Of a stretch of 35,687 nucleotides of DNA, positions 15,087-24,007 are shown in pieces; position 1 is the stretch's first letter; every line of letters starts with the position of its first letter. A program made the translations under genes and the position numbers. The notes beneath the pieces are model-generated. The model ran no database searches. It saw only the letters and a list, made by a program, of their open reading frames with translations, and was not told the DNA's origin. The stretch is from contig NZ_WKCB01000059.1 in assembly GCF_021606685.1 (NCBI RefSeq), positions 1 through 35,687 on the forward strand. Reading direction: 5' to 3'. This stretch comes from Pseudomonas syringae. Lineage in GTDB: Bacteria > Pseudomonadota > Gammaproteobacteria > Pseudomonadales > Pseudomonadaceae.

Positions 15087-17024
15087 ATGGGCCAGACTCG
15101 TTTTGCCAGTGGGCGTCAATTGGATCTGATTTGCCTCGGGCGCCTGGGCGTCGACCTCTATGCGCAGCAAGTTGGTGCGCGGCTTGAGGACGTGTCCAGC
15201 TTTGCCAAATACCTCGGTGGTTCCTCCGCCAACATTGCTTTTGGCACGGCCCGGCTGGGGCTGCGCTCGGCCATGTTGAGCCGGGTAGGGGACGACCACA
15301 TGGGCCGCTTCCTGGTGGAGTCCCTGGCCCGTGAAGGCTGCGACGTCAGCGGCATCAAGGTCGACCCGGAACGCCTCACTGCCCTGGTGTTGCTTGGCCT
15401 CAAGGACCGCGAAACCTTCCCCCTGGTGTTCTACCGCGAAAACTGCGCCGACATGGCCTTGCGCGCCGAAGACATCAACGAAGCGTTCATCGCCTCCAGC
15501 AAAGCCTTGCTGATCACCGGTACGCATTTCTCCACCGACGGCGTGTACAAGGCCAGCATCCAGGCGCTGGACTATGCGGCCAAGCACAACGTCAAGCGTG
15601 TGCTGGATATCGACTACCGCCCGGTGCTGTGGGGCCTGGCGGGCAAGGCTGACGGCGAGACGCGGTTTGTTGCCGACCAGAATGTCAGCCAGCACGTGCA
15701 AAAAATCCTGCCGCGTTTTGACTTGATCGTCGGCACCGAGGAAGAATTTTTGATCGCCGGTGGCAGTGAAGACCTGCTCACCGCCCTGCGCACCGTCCGC
15801 GACCTGACCCCGGCAACCCTGGTGGTCAAGCTCGGCCCCCAGGGTTGCACGGTGATTCACGGCGCGATCCCTGCACGGCTGGAAGACGGCGCGATCTACC
15901 CCGGCGTGCGCGTTGAAGTGCTGAACGTGCTGGGGGCCGGCGATGCGTTCATGTCGGGCTTCCTCAGCGGCTGGCTGAACGATGCCAGCGATGAGCGTTG
16001 CAGCCAGTTGGCCAATGCCTGCGGTGGTCTGGTGGTGTCGCGCCACGCCTGTGCCCCGGCGATGCCGACGCCTGCCGAACTCGATTACCTGTTCAACAGC
16101 CCGGTGCCGATCACCCGGCCCGACCAGGACGTGACCCTGCAGCGCTTGCACCGGGTCAGCGTGCCGCGCAAGACCTGGAAGCAGCTGTTCATCTTTGCCT
16201 TCGACCACCGCTGGCAGCTGGTCGACCTGGCGCAACGCGGCGGCCAGGACCCGAGCCGCATCAGTGACATCAAGCAGCTGTTCATCCAGGCCATCGAACG
16301 CGTGGAAGCAAAGCTCGCCGAGCAAGGCGTCGAGGCCGATGTGGGCCTGTTGGCCGACCAGCGCTTTGGCCAGGACGCGCTCAACGCTGCCAGTGGTCGT
16401 GGCTGGTGGATCGCGCGCCCGGTAGAAGTGCAGAACTCGCGCCCGCTGGCGTTCGAGCACGGCCGTTCGATCGGCAGCAACCTGATTGCCTGGCCCCAGG
16501 AGCAGATCATCAAATGCCTGGTGCAATTTCACCCTGACGACGAACCTTTGCTGCGCCTGGAACAGGAAGCGCAACTCAAGGCGGTGTACGAGGCCTCGCT
16601 GGTCAGCGGCCATGAACTGCTGCTGGAAGTCATTCCGCCCAAGGATCACCCGTCGACTTACCCCGATGTGCTCTACCGTAGCCTCAAGCGCCTGTACAAC
16701 CTGGGCATCTACCCGGCGTGGTGGAAAATCGAGGCGCAATCGGCCGAAGACTGGAAAAAGCTCGACGCACTGATCCATGAACGTGATCCGTACTGCCGTG
16801 GCGTGGTGCTGCTGGGCCTGAACGCGTCGGCGGAATTTCTTGCCGATGGCTTCCAGCAAGCCAGTCAAAGCACCACCTGCCGTGGCTTTGCCGTGGGCCG
16901 CACGATTTTCCAGGCGCCGAGCAAGGCGTGGATGGCGGGGGAGATTGATGATGAAACCCTGATTCAGCAGGTGCAGGCCACGTTCGAACAACTGATCAAC
17001 GCCTGGCGCAGTGCTCGAAATTAA
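15087..17024 (+). CDS. iolC: Fused 5-dehydro-2-deoxygluconokinase / DKGP aldolase-like protein
   Basis: A 645-residue fusion. Residues 1-335 are a PfkB/ribokinase-family kinase: the sugar-binding start (DLICLGRLGVDLY, KYLGGSSANIAFG) and the catalytic anion-hole GAGD at 283-286 with base D286. It phosphorylates 5-dehydro-2-deoxygluconate. Residues 355-645 are a DUF2090/IolC-aldolase-like domain (FAFDHRWQL, LADQRFG) that probably cleaves the product to dihydroxyacetone phosphate and malonate semialdehyde, so no separate IolJ is needed. The fused form is common in Proteobacteria. The ATG at 15087 follows AGGAG at 15077-15081; the longer frame from 14988 overlaps the promoter. First gene of the iol operon. 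Confidence 0.93.
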   Translation: MGQTRFASGRQLDLICLGRLGVDLYAQQVGARLEDVSSFAKYLGGSSANIAFGTARLGLRSAMLSRVGDDHMGRFLVESLAREGCDVSGIKVDPERLTALVLLGLKDRETFPLVFYRENCADMALRAEDINEAFIASSKALLITGTHFSTDGVYKASIQALDYAAKHNVKRVLDIDYRPVLWGLAGKADGETRFVADQNVSQHVQKILPRFDLIVGTEEEFLIAGGSEDLLTALRTVRDLTPATLVVKLGPQGCTVIHGAIPARLEDGAIYPGVRVEVLNVLGAGDAFMSGFLSGWLNDASDERCSQLANACGGLVVSRHACAPAMPTPAELDYLFNSPVPITRPDQDVTLQRLHRVSVPRKTWKQLFIFAFDHRWQLVDLAQRGGQDPSRISDIKQLFIQAIERVEAKLAEQGVEADVGLLADQRFGQDALNAASGRGWWIARPVEVQNSRPLAFEHGRSIGSNLIAWPQEQIIKCLVQFHPDDEPLLRLEQEAQLKAVYEASLVSGHELLLEVIPPKDHPSTYPDVLYRSLKRLYNLGIYPAWWKIEAQSAEDWKKLDALIHERDPYCRGVVLLGLNASAEFLADGFQQASQSTTCRGFAVGRTIFQAPSKAWMAGEIDDETLIQQVQATFEQLINAWRSARN

Positions 17025-17035
17025 TTAAGGACAAA

Positions 17036-17123
17036 TGTGGGAGGGGGCTTGCCCCCGATAGCGGTGTATCAGGCAACACATTTCTAACTGAACTAGCGCT
17101 ATCGGGAGCAAGCCCCCTCCCAC
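17036..17123. repeat. REPIN, type 1, inside the iol operon
   Basis: Arms TGTGGGAGGGGGCTTGCCCC and GGGAGCAAGCCCCCTCCCAC, between iolC and iolE. The transcript of this operon would carry the hairpin, which can stabilise upstream mRNA or damp read-through. Confidence 0.92.
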
Positions 17124-17171
17124 CTGAAGCAGATCTCATGCAACTTGTGAAAAACAATAAAAGGTGCAGCC

Positions 17172-18062
17172 ATGCCCGCAATCCGAATTGGCATCAACCC
17201 GATCTCCTGGAGCAACGACGACCTGCCGGCCCTGGGCGGTGAAACGCCGCTGAGCACCGCTTTGAGCGAGGGCAAGGACATCGGCTACGAAGGTTTTGAA
17301 CTCAACGGCAAATTCCCCAAGGACGCCAAGGGCGTCGGCGACGTGCTGCGCCCCTACGACCTGGCGCTGGTGTCCGGCTGGTATTCCAGCCGCCTGGCGC
17401 GGCGTTCGGTGGCCGAAGAAATCGAGGCGATTGCCGGCCATGTCGAGCTGCTCAAACTCAACGGCGCCAAGGTGCTGGTGTACGGCGAAGTGGCTGACTC
17501 GATCCAGGGCTCGCGCATTCGCCTGATCGAGCGCCCGCGCCTGCACAGCGAGCAAGCCTGGCAGGACTACGCCGACAAGCTCACCGAGCTGGCGCGCTTC
17601 ACCCTGTCTCAGGGCGTGCGCCTGGCCTACCACCACCATATGGGCGCCTACGTCGAGTCGCCGGAGGACATCGACCAGCTGATGCGTCGAACCGGCCCGG
17701 AAGTCGGTCTGTTGTTTGATTCGGGCCATTGCTACATGGGCGGCGGCGAACCGCTGGAGGTGCTGCGCAAGCACATCGACCGTGTATGCCACGTGCATTT
17801 CAAGGACGTGCGCAAACCGGTGGTGCAACTGGCGCGCAACCAGATGTGGAGCTTCCCCGACTGCATCGTCAACGGCACCTTCACCGTGCCTGGCGACGGC
17901 GATATCGACTTTGCGCCGTTGCTCGATGAACTGCTGGCCGCCAAGTACGAAGGGTGGCTGGTGGTGGAAGCCGAGCAGGACCCGGCGGTGGCGCCCAGCT
18001 ATATCTACGCGAAAAAGGGTTATGACACCCTGCGCGCGCTTCTCAGTGAGAGGACTAAGTGA
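17172..18062 (+). CDS. iolE: Myo-inosose-2 dehydratase
   Basis: A 296-residue TIM-barrel protein of the xylose isomerase-like/IolE group. It begins with the family signature IRIGINPISWSNDDLPALGG and continues with LSEGKDIGYEGFELNGKFP. Metal-binding positions typical of the fold are seen around YHHHMGAYVES and DSGHCYMGGG, then HVHFKDVR and the C-terminal WLVVEAEQDP. It removes water from 2-keto-myo-inositol to give 3D-(3,5/4)-trihydroxycyclohexane-1,2-dione. AAGGTG precedes the ATG at 17172 by 6 bases. The TGA stop overlaps the A of the iolB start (TGATG), so the pair is translationally coupled. Confidence 0.95.
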   Translation: MPAIRIGINPISWSNDDLPALGGETPLSTALSEGKDIGYEGFELNGKFPKDAKGVGDVLRPYDLALVSGWYSSRLARRSVAEEIEAIAGHVELLKLNGAKVLVYGEVADSIQGSRIRLIERPRLHSEQAWQDYADKLTELARFTLSQGVRLAYHHHMGAYVESPEDIDQLMRRTGPEVGLLFDSGHCYMGGGEPLEVLRKHIDRVCHVHFKDVRKPVVQLARNQMWSFPDCIVNGTFTVPGDGDIDFAPLLDELLAAKYEGWLVVEAEQDPAVAPSYIYAKKGYDTLRALLSERTK

Positions 18063-18850
18063 TGAGCCTGTTGGTCAAAAGCAGCAAGCGCGGGCAAACC
18101 ATGGTTGCCCTGGAAGAAGGGCGGCTGGAGTACGTAGGGTTCAAAGCCTACCGCCTGAGCCTGGGCGAGACCTTGCCGGTCAGCGCCGGTGACCAAGAAC
18201 TGTGTCTGGTGCTGCTCAGCGGCCGGGTGAATATCCAGGGTGAAGGTTTCAACTGGCAGAACCTGGGGGATCGCCAGTCGGTGTTCGAAGAAAAATCGCC
18301 GTTCGCCGCGTACCTGCCGCCCGGTACCGATGCCCAGGTCAGCGCTTTGAGCGATGTGCAGATTGCCGTCTGCGCCGCGCCGGGTGCCGAAGGGTACGCG
18401 CCTCGCCTGATCCGCCCCGAGGACTGCAAGCGCAGCGTGCGCGGCAAAGGCGCCAATACCCGCTATGTGTGCGACATCCTGCCCGACAGCGAGCCGGCTC
18501 ACTCGCTGCTGGTGGTGGAAGTGCGCACGCCGTCAGGGCACTCGTCAAGCTACCCGCCGCACAAGCACGACACCGATGACCTGCCGCACCAGAGCTTTCT
18601 GGAAGAAACCTATTACCACCAGATCAACCCGCCCCAGGGTTTCGTGTTCCAGCGGGTGTACACCGACGACCGCAGCATCGACCAGGCCATGGCCGTGGAA
18701 AACAGCGACCTGGTGGTGGTGCCCAAGGGGTATCACCCGGTCAGCGTGCCGTACGGCTACGAATCCTATTACCTGAACGTGATGGCCGGCCCCAAGCGCG
18801 CCTGGCATTTCCACAACGACCCGCAGCACAGCTGGCTGCTGGACCTTTAA
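18062..18850 (+). CDS. iolB: 5-deoxy-glucuronate isomerase
   Basis: A 262-residue bicupin of the IolB/KduI family. The metal-site pattern is evident in the C-terminal cupin: H167-K-H169, E182 within LEETYYH, and the later H225 (PKGYHPVSVPYGY). It converts 5-deoxy-D-glucuronate, made by IolD, to 5-dehydro-2-deoxygluconate, the substrate of IolC. The ATG at 18062 is preferred over the GTG three bases earlier because GAGAGGA at 18048-18054 sits at the usual spacing. It overlaps the iolE stop by one base. Confidence 0.95.
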   Translation: MSLLVKSSKRGQTMVALEEGRLEYVGFKAYRLSLGETLPVSAGDQELCLVLLSGRVNIQGEGFNWQNLGDRQSVFEEKSPFAAYLPPGTDAQVSALSDVQIAVCAAPGAEGYAPRLIRPEDCKRSVRGKGANTRYVCDILPDSEPAHSLLVVEVRTPSGHSSSYPPHKHDTDDLPHQSFLEETYYHQINPPQGFVFQRVYTDDRSIDQAMAVENSDLVVVPKGYHPVSVPYGYESYYLNVMAGPKRAWHFHNDPQHSWLLDL

Positions 18851-18875
18851 ACGGTTTGGACGGAGAACAACAATA

Positions 18876-19697
18876 ATGAAGTCGCCTCTACGCTTTGCCC
18901 TCAACCGCATGGTCGCACCCAACCTGTCCCTGCCGGACTTCATCGAGTTGGCGGCCGCGCTCAAGTGCGACGCCATCGAGATCCGCAATGATCTCAAGAA
19001 CCGTGAAATCGAATACGGCACCCCCGCCAGCCGCGTGCGTGAGTTGTGCGCGGTGCAGGGCATCACGGTGCTGTCGATCAACGCGTTGTACCCCTTTGAT
19101 GTGTGGAACGACGAGCGCCGCGCCCAAGCGCTCAAGCTCGCCACCTACGCCCGTGAATGCGGGGCCCAGGGCCTGGTGATGTGCCCGTTCAATGAACCGG
19201 GCGACACGCGCACCGACGCCCAGCGTGCCGCCGGCTTGCGCACCGCGCTGAGCGAGCTGGCGCCGATCCTGCGTGAGCATGGGATTCTCGGGTTCGTCGA
19301 ACCCTTGGGCTTCGAGGAGTCGGCCCTGCGCCGCAAGCGCGTGGCGGTGGACGCGATCAAATCCATCGGCGGCCTGGATGTGTTCCGTGTGGTGCACGAC
19401 ACCTTCCACCACCACTTGGCGGGCGAGCATGAATTCTTCCCGGAACTGACCGGCCTGGTGCATATCTCCGGCGTGGAAGATGCCGAGGCGCCGCTCAACT
19501 CGATCCGCGATGGCCACCGCGTGCTGGTGGGCGAGGGCGATATCCTCGGTAATGCCGCGCAGATCGACACCTTGCTCAGCACCGGCTACAGCGGCTACCT
19601 GTCGTTCGAGCCGTTTGCAACCAGCGTGCATGAATTGGCCGATATCCAGCAGGCGATCGGGGCGAGTATTGCCCATTTACAAACTCCCCGGACCTGA
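18876..19697 (+). CDS. iolI: 2-keto-myo-inositol isomerase-like TIM-barrel protein
   Basis: A 273-residue sugar-phosphate isomerase/epimerase-family protein. It starts FALNRMVAPNLSLPDFIELA and has metal-ligand-like positions FVEPLGFEES, RVVHDTFHHHLAGEH, LVHISGVED and LSFEPF, in the order found in IolI. IolI interconverts inosose isomers so that D-chiro-inositol can enter the pathway. The ATG at 18876 is preceded by GGAG 10 bases upstream. It lies 25 bases after iolB and is followed by a REPIN. Related hydroxypyruvate isomerase-type proteins look similar, so the exact reaction rests largely on context. Confidence 0.85.
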   Translation: MKSPLRFALNRMVAPNLSLPDFIELAAALKCDAIEIRNDLKNREIEYGTPASRVRELCAVQGITVLSINALYPFDVWNDERRAQALKLATYARECGAQGLVMCPFNEPGDTRTDAQRAAGLRTALSELAPILREHGILGFVEPLGFEESALRRKRVAVDAIKSIGGLDVFRVVHDTFHHHLAGEHEFFPELTGLVHISGVEDAEAPLNSIRDGHRVLVGEGDILGNAAQIDTLLSTGYSGYLSFEPFATSVHELADIQQAIGASIAHLQTPRT

Positions 19698-19709
19698 TGC
19701 CGGCCAACG

Positions 19710-19798
19710 TGTGGGAGCGGGCTTGCTCGCGAATGCGCTGTATCAGTTGAAGAGTTTGTATCTGACACAGCGCATTCGCGAGCAAGCCCGCTCCCACA
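19710..19798. repeat. REPIN, type 2, inside the iol operon
   Basis: Arms GTGTGGGAGCGGGCTTGCTC and GAGCAAGCCCGCTCCCACAC, with inner GTATCAG/CTGACAC sequences. This type differs from the type 1 core by GCGGG instead of GGGGG. It lies between iolI and iolD. Confidence 0.92.
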
Positions 19799-19845
19799 CT
19801 GGATCACTGTTGATCGACAGATTTGCATTCATACAAGGTGCGAAC

Positions 19846-21777
19846 ATGACCACAACACGATTGACCATGGCCCAGGCCCTGGTGAAATTCCTGGATAACC
19901 AGTACATCGAAGTCGATGGCGTACAGAGCAAGTTTGTCGCCGGGGTCTTCACCATTTTCGGCCACGGCAATGTGCTGGGCCTGGGCCAGGCCCTGGAGCA
20001 GGACAGCGGCGACCTGGTGGTGCACCAGGGCCGCAACGAGCAGGGGATGGCGCATGCCGCCATCGGTTTCGCAAAACAGCACCTGCGCCGCAAGATCTAT
20101 GCGTGCACGGCGTCGGTCGGGCCGGGGGCGGCGAACATGCTCACCGCTGCGGCGACCGCCACGGCCAACCGTATCCCGCTGCTGCTGTTGCCGGGCGACG
20201 TCTATGCCAGCCGCCAGCCCGACCCGGTGCTGCAACAGATCGAGCAGTTCCACGACCTCAGCATCAGCACCAACGACGCGTTCCGCTCAGTGAGTAAATA
20301 CTGGGACCGCATCAACCGCCCCGAGCAGTTGATGACCGCGGCGATCCACGCCATGCGCGTGCTCACCGACCCGGCGGAAACCGGCGCGGTGACCCTGGCT
20401 TTGCCCCAGGATGTACAGGCCGAAGCCTGGGACTACCCCGACTACTTCCTGCAAAAGCGCGTGCACCGCATCGACCGTCGCCCGGCCACGGCGGCGATGA
20501 TCGGCGATGCGCTGGCCGCCTTCCGAGGCAAGCGCAAACCGCTGATTATCTGTGGTGGCGGGGTCAAGTATTCCGGCGCGAACGCCGCGTTGCAGGCGTT
20601 TGCCGAGCGCTTTGATATTCCCTTCGCCGAAACCCAGGCGGGCAAGAGCGCGGTGGTTTCAAGCCACCCACTGAACCTCGGCGGTATTGGCGAAACCGGC
20701 TGCCTGGCGGCCAACCTGCTGGCGCCTGAGGCGGATCTGATCATTGGCATCGGCACTCGCTATACCGACTTCACCACCTCGTCGAAATCGCTGTTCAAAC
20801 ACGCCGACGTGAAGTTCCTCAACCTGAATATCAGCCCTGCCGACGCCTTGAAGCTGGACGCTGTGCAGGTGTTGGCCGACGCCCAGGTCGCCCTTGAAGC
20901 GCTGGCCGATGCCTTGGGCGATTACCGCTCGGGCTGGGGCGCGCAGATCGCGGATGCCAAGGCACAGCTGGAGGCCGAAGTCGAGCGCGTGCATCAGGTG
21001 GAATATGCCGGCGATGGCTTCGTCCCCGAGGTCGACGACCACCTGGACCGCGCCGTGCTGCGCGAATTTATCGAGCTGACCGGCTCCTGCTTGACCCAAA
21101 GCCGCGTGCTCGGCGTGCTCAATCAAACCCTGGCCGATGACGCGATCATCGTCGCCGCTGCCGGCAGCCTGCCCGGCGACTTGCAGCGCGTGTGGCGCAG
21201 CAAGGGCGTGAACACCTACCACGTCGAATACGGTTATTCGTGCATGGGCTACGAGATCAATGCCGCGCTCGGCGTAAAGCTGGCCGAGCCGAGCAAGGAG
21301 GTCTACGCCCTGGTCGGGGATGGCTCCTACATGATGCTGCACTCGGAGCTGGCCACCTCGATTCAGGAACGGCGCAAGATCAACGTGGTGCTGCTCGATA
21401 ACATGGCGTTCGGCTGCATCAACAACCTGCAGATCGGCAATGGCATGGACAGCTTCGGCACCGAGTTCCGCTACCGCAACCCCGAGAGCGGCAAGCTCGA
21501 CGGCGGCCTGGTGCCGGTGGACTTCGCCATGAGCGCGGCGGCCTATGGCTGCAAGACCTACAAGGTCAGCAGCGTGGAACAGCTGGAAGCGGCCCTGGCC
21601 GATGCGCGCACGCAAACTGTCTCGACGCTGATCGATATCAAGGTTCTGCCCAAGACCATGGTCCACGGCTACCTGTCGTGGTGGCGGGTGGGCGTGGCGC
21701 AGGTGTCCACCAGCGAACGCACCAACGCGGCGGCAAAAAAACTCAATGAACAGCTGGCGAAAGCCCGGCAGTACTAA
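19846..21777 (+). CDS. iolD: 3D-(3,5/4)-trihydroxycyclohexane-1,2-dione acylhydrolase
   Basis: A 643-residue thiamine-diphosphate enzyme of the acetolactate synthase-like superfamily. The N-terminal pyrimidine-binding domain opens with LTMAQALVKFLDNQYIEVDG and has the catalytic Glu in GRNEQGMAHAAIGFA. The C-terminal domain has the ThDP motif GDG at 491-493 continuing through SYMMLHSELATSIQE to LLDNMAFG. It hydrolyses the ring C-C bond to give 5-deoxyglucuronate. The start is the ATG at 19846 with AAGGTG upstream; the frame is open back to 19480 but that part crosses iolI and a REPIN. iolG follows after 19 bases. Confidence 0.95.
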   Translation: MTTTRLTMAQALVKFLDNQYIEVDGVQSKFVAGVFTIFGHGNVLGLGQALEQDSGDLVVHQGRNEQGMAHAAIGFAKQHLRRKIYACTASVGPGAANMLTAAATATANRIPLLLLPGDVYASRQPDPVLQQIEQFHDLSISTNDAFRSVSKYWDRINRPEQLMTAAIHAMRVLTDPAETGAVTLALPQDVQAEAWDYPDYFLQKRVHRIDRRPATAAMIGDALAAFRGKRKPLIICGGGVKYSGANAALQAFAERFDIPFAETQAGKSAVVSSHPLNLGGIGETGCLAANLLAPEADLIIGIGTRYTDFTTSSKSLFKHADVKFLNLNISPADALKLDAVQVLADAQVALEALADALGDYRSGWGAQIADAKAQLEAEVERVHQVEYAGDGFVPEVDDHLDRAVLREFIELTGSCLTQSRVLGVLNQTLADDAIIVAAAGSLPGDLQRVWRSKGVNTYHVEYGYSCMGYEINAALGVKLAEPSKEVYALVGDGSYMMLHSELATSIQERRKINVVLLDNMAFGCINNLQIGNGMDSFGTEFRYRNPESGKLDGGLVPVDFAMSAAAYGCKTYKVSSVEQLEAALADARTQTVSTLIDIKVLPKTMVHGYLSWWRVGVAQVSTSERTNAAAKKLNEQLAKARQY

Positions 21778-21796
21778 TAACAAGAGGAGTGTTTGT

Positions 21797-22807
21797 ATGT
21801 CTTTGAAGCTGGGTGTTATCGGTACGGGCGCCATCGGCCGTGACCACATTCGTCGTTGCAGCCAGACCCTGCTCAATAGCCAGGTGGTGGCGGTGACCGA
21901 CATCAACCTTGAGCAAGCCGCCAAGGTTGTCGCTGATTTGAAGCTGGACGCCGAGGTGTACCCGGACGGCCATGCGCTGATCAACTCGCCCGAGGTCGAG
22001 GCGGTGCTCGTCACCTCCTGGGGCCCGAGCCATGAAGAATTCGTGCTTGCCGCCATCGCCGCCGGCAAGCCGGTGTTCTGTGAAAAGCCGTTGGCCGTCA
22101 CCGCCGAGGGCTGCCGCAAGATCGTCGAGGCTGAAGTGGCGCACGGTAAGCGCCTGGTGCAAGTGGGTTTCATGCGCCCGTACGATGAAGGCTATCGCGC
22201 CCTCAAGGCCGTGATCGACAGCGGCCAGATCGGCGAGCCCCTGATGCTGCACTGCGCGCACCGCAACCCGACGGTGGGTGAGAACTACAAGACCGACATG
22301 GCGATCACCGACACGCTGATCCACGAACTGGACGTGCTGCGCTGGCTGCTCAACGACGACTACGTGTCGGTGCAAGTGGTATTCCCACGCAAGACCAGCA
22401 AGGCCCTGGCCCACCTGCGTGACCCGCAGATCGTGCTGCTGGAAACTGCCAAGGGCACGCGTATCGACGTGGAAGTGTTTGTGAACTGCCAGTACGGCTA
22501 CGACATCCAGTGCGAAGTGGTGGGGGAGACCGGTATCGCCAAATTGCCGGAACCGTCCCAAGTGCAACTGCGCAGTGAGGCCAAGCTGTCCAACGCGATT
22601 CTGATGGACTGGAAGGACCGCTTTATTGGCGCCTATGACGTTGAGTTGCAGGCCTTCATTGATAGCGTGCGCGCCGGGCAAGTCGGCGGCCCGTCGGCCT
22701 GGGACGGCTTTGCAGCGGCGGTGGCGGCGGATGCGTGTATTGAAGCGCAGAGCAGTGAGCAGATTGTGAAAGTCAGCCTGCCGGAGCGTCCGCACTTCTA
22801 CGGCTAA
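21797..22807 (+). CDS. iolG: Myo-inositol 2-dehydrogenase
   Basis: A 336-residue Gfo/Idh/MocA dehydrogenase. The NAD-binding Rossmann loop is GVIGTGAIGRDH near the N-terminus. The catalytic Lys is K97 in FCEKPLA, with D172 and H176 in TDTLIHELDV; I recall the same three numbers for Bacillus subtilis inositol dehydrogenase, so there is no indel before them. It oxidises myo-inositol to 2-keto-myo-inositol with NAD, the first step of the pathway. The ATG at 21797 has AAGAGGAG upstream. The longer frame from 21746 overlaps iolD and is not needed. Confidence 0.95.
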   Translation: MSLKLGVIGTGAIGRDHIRRCSQTLLNSQVVAVTDINLEQAAKVVADLKLDAEVYPDGHALINSPEVEAVLVTSWGPSHEEFVLAAIAAGKPVFCEKPLAVTAEGCRKIVEAEVAHGKRLVQVGFMRPYDEGYRALKAVIDSGQIGEPLMLHCAHRNPTVGENYKTDMAITDTLIHELDVLRWLLNDDYVSVQVVFPRKTSKALAHLRDPQIVLLETAKGTRIDVEVFVNCQYGYDIQCEVVGETGIAKLPEPSQVQLRSEAKLSNAILMDWKDRFIGAYDVELQAFIDSVRAGQVGGPSAWDGFAAAVAADACIEAQSSEQIVKVSLPERPHFYG

Positions 22808-22837
22808 ATCACAGCTGCATAATTGGAATGCAGTCAG

Positions 22838-22926
22838 TGTGGGAGGGGGCTTGCTCCCGATAGCGGTGTGCCAGTCAAGCATTTTTCATCTGGCCCATTG
22901 CTATCGGGAGCAAGCCCCCTCCCACA
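22838..22926. repeat. REPIN, type 1, inside the iol operon
   Basis: Arms TGTGGGAGGGGGCTTGCTCC and GGGAGCAAGCCCCCTCCCAC with an inner sequence containing TGCCAGTCAAGC. It separates iolG from the second dehydrogenase gene. Confidence 0.92.
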
Positions 22927-22964
22927 TTTGATTTGGGTTTCCACTTCAAGTAAGGAGTGAATGT

Positions 22965-23993
22965 ATGCGAATCGGACTAGTCGGCTACGGCCACGGAGGG
23001 CGCTTTTTTCATGCGCCGCTGATTGCAACACTGCCCGGCGCCACGTTCGTCGGCGTCGTCACCCGTTCCCCCGAGCGTCGCCAGCAATTGGCAACCGACC
23101 ACCCAGGCCTCAAGGCCTTCGATTCCATCGGCCAGATCGTCGAAGCCGGCGTGGATGCGCTGGTCATCTCCACCACCCTCAAAGGCCGCCCGGCGCTGGT
23201 GCTCGAAGCCATCGAACATGGCGTCGCCGTGGTCAGCGACAAACCCTTTGCCGCCAACGCCGAACAGGCCCAGGCGCTGATTACCGCCGCCGAGCGCCAT
23301 GAGGTGCTGCTGAGCGTCTACCAGAATCGGCGCTGGGATTCGGACTACCTGACCCTGCGCAAACTCATCGATGCGGGCGCCCTGGGCACCATCAGCCGCT
23401 TCGAATCCCGGGTGGAACGCTACAGCCCGCAGGCGGTGGGCAATGCCAGTGGCGGAGGTTGGCTGCGCGACTTGGGTAGCCACTTGGTGGACCAGGCATT
23501 GCAACTGTTCGGCCCGGTGGATCGGGTGTTTGCGCAACTGCACTACACCAGCGAACACCCTACGCTGGACCACGGCTTCTTCGTTTCCCTGACCCACGCC
23601 AATGGCGTGATTTCCCACCTGTGGGGCAATGCCCTGCAAAACAGCCAAGCCCCGCGTTTTCGCGTGAGTGGCAGCTTGGGTTGCTACACCGTGGACGGGC
23701 TGGATGGCCAGGAAGAGGCGCTGATGGCCGGCAAGTCGCCGAAAACCGAGGGCGAGCATTGGGGCGCCGAGGAGCATCGACGCTGGGGCTGGTTCGAACA
23801 AGGCCCGGAGCGCGAGCGCGTCCCCTCGGAAAAAGGTTGCTGGACCCAGTTCTATTCCCAGCTGCAAGCCGCCGTGCAAGGGCAGGGGCCGTTGCCGGTA
23901 GACGCCTATGACGCGCTGGAAACCACCCGTATATTGGATGCCGCACGCCTGAGCGCCGAGCGCCAGCAGGTGGTTTCGACAAAAATAGAATAA
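22965..23993 (+). CDS. Gfo/Idh/MocA-family oxidoreductase, possible second inositol dehydrogenase
   Basis: A 342-residue NAD(P)-dependent dehydrogenase. The Rossmann segment is LVGYGHGGRFFHAPL and the catalytic Lys lies in VSDKPFA (K93), followed by YQNRRWDSDYLT, a motif seen in IolW/YdgJ-type enzymes. The C-terminal half has GGGWLRDLGSHLVDQALQLFG with the likely catalytic D and H. In YdgJ/IolW it converts scyllo-inosose and scyllo-inositol, so this gene probably lets the cell use or store another inositol isomer. TAAGGAG lies 8 bases before the ATG. The REPIN before it, 38 bases upstream, may lower its expression relative to iolG. Confidence 0.88.
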   Translation: MRIGLVGYGHGGRFFHAPLIATLPGATFVGVVTRSPERRQQLATDHPGLKAFDSIGQIVEAGVDALVISTTLKGRPALVLEAIEHGVAVVSDKPFAANAEQAQALITAAERHEVLLSVYQNRRWDSDYLTLRKLIDAGALGTISRFESRVERYSPQAVGNASGGGWLRDLGSHLVDQALQLFGPVDRVFAQLHYTSEHPTLDHGFFVSLTHANGVISHLWGNALQNSQAPRFRVSGSLGCYTVDGLDGQEEALMAGKSPKTEGEHWGAEEHRRWGWFEQGPERERVPSEKGCWTQFYSQLQAAVQGQGPLPVDAYDALETTRILDAARLSAERQQVVSTKIE

Positions 23994-24007
23994 AATTCTA
24001 AAACAGG

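Noticed and set aside
14964..16991. Open frame of 675 codons antisense to iolC
   Set aside because: Same GC-bias shadow effect; composition is Ala/Arg/Gln/His-rich with no family signature and no ribosome site, and iolC on the other strand is certain.
19480..19845. Upstream extension of iolD
   Set aside because: This part overlaps iolI in another frame and crosses a REPIN; the family start is at 19846.
20659..22173. Open frame of 504 codons antisense to iolD and iolG
   Set aside because: It spans parts of two well-supported genes and their junction, and has no recognisable motif.
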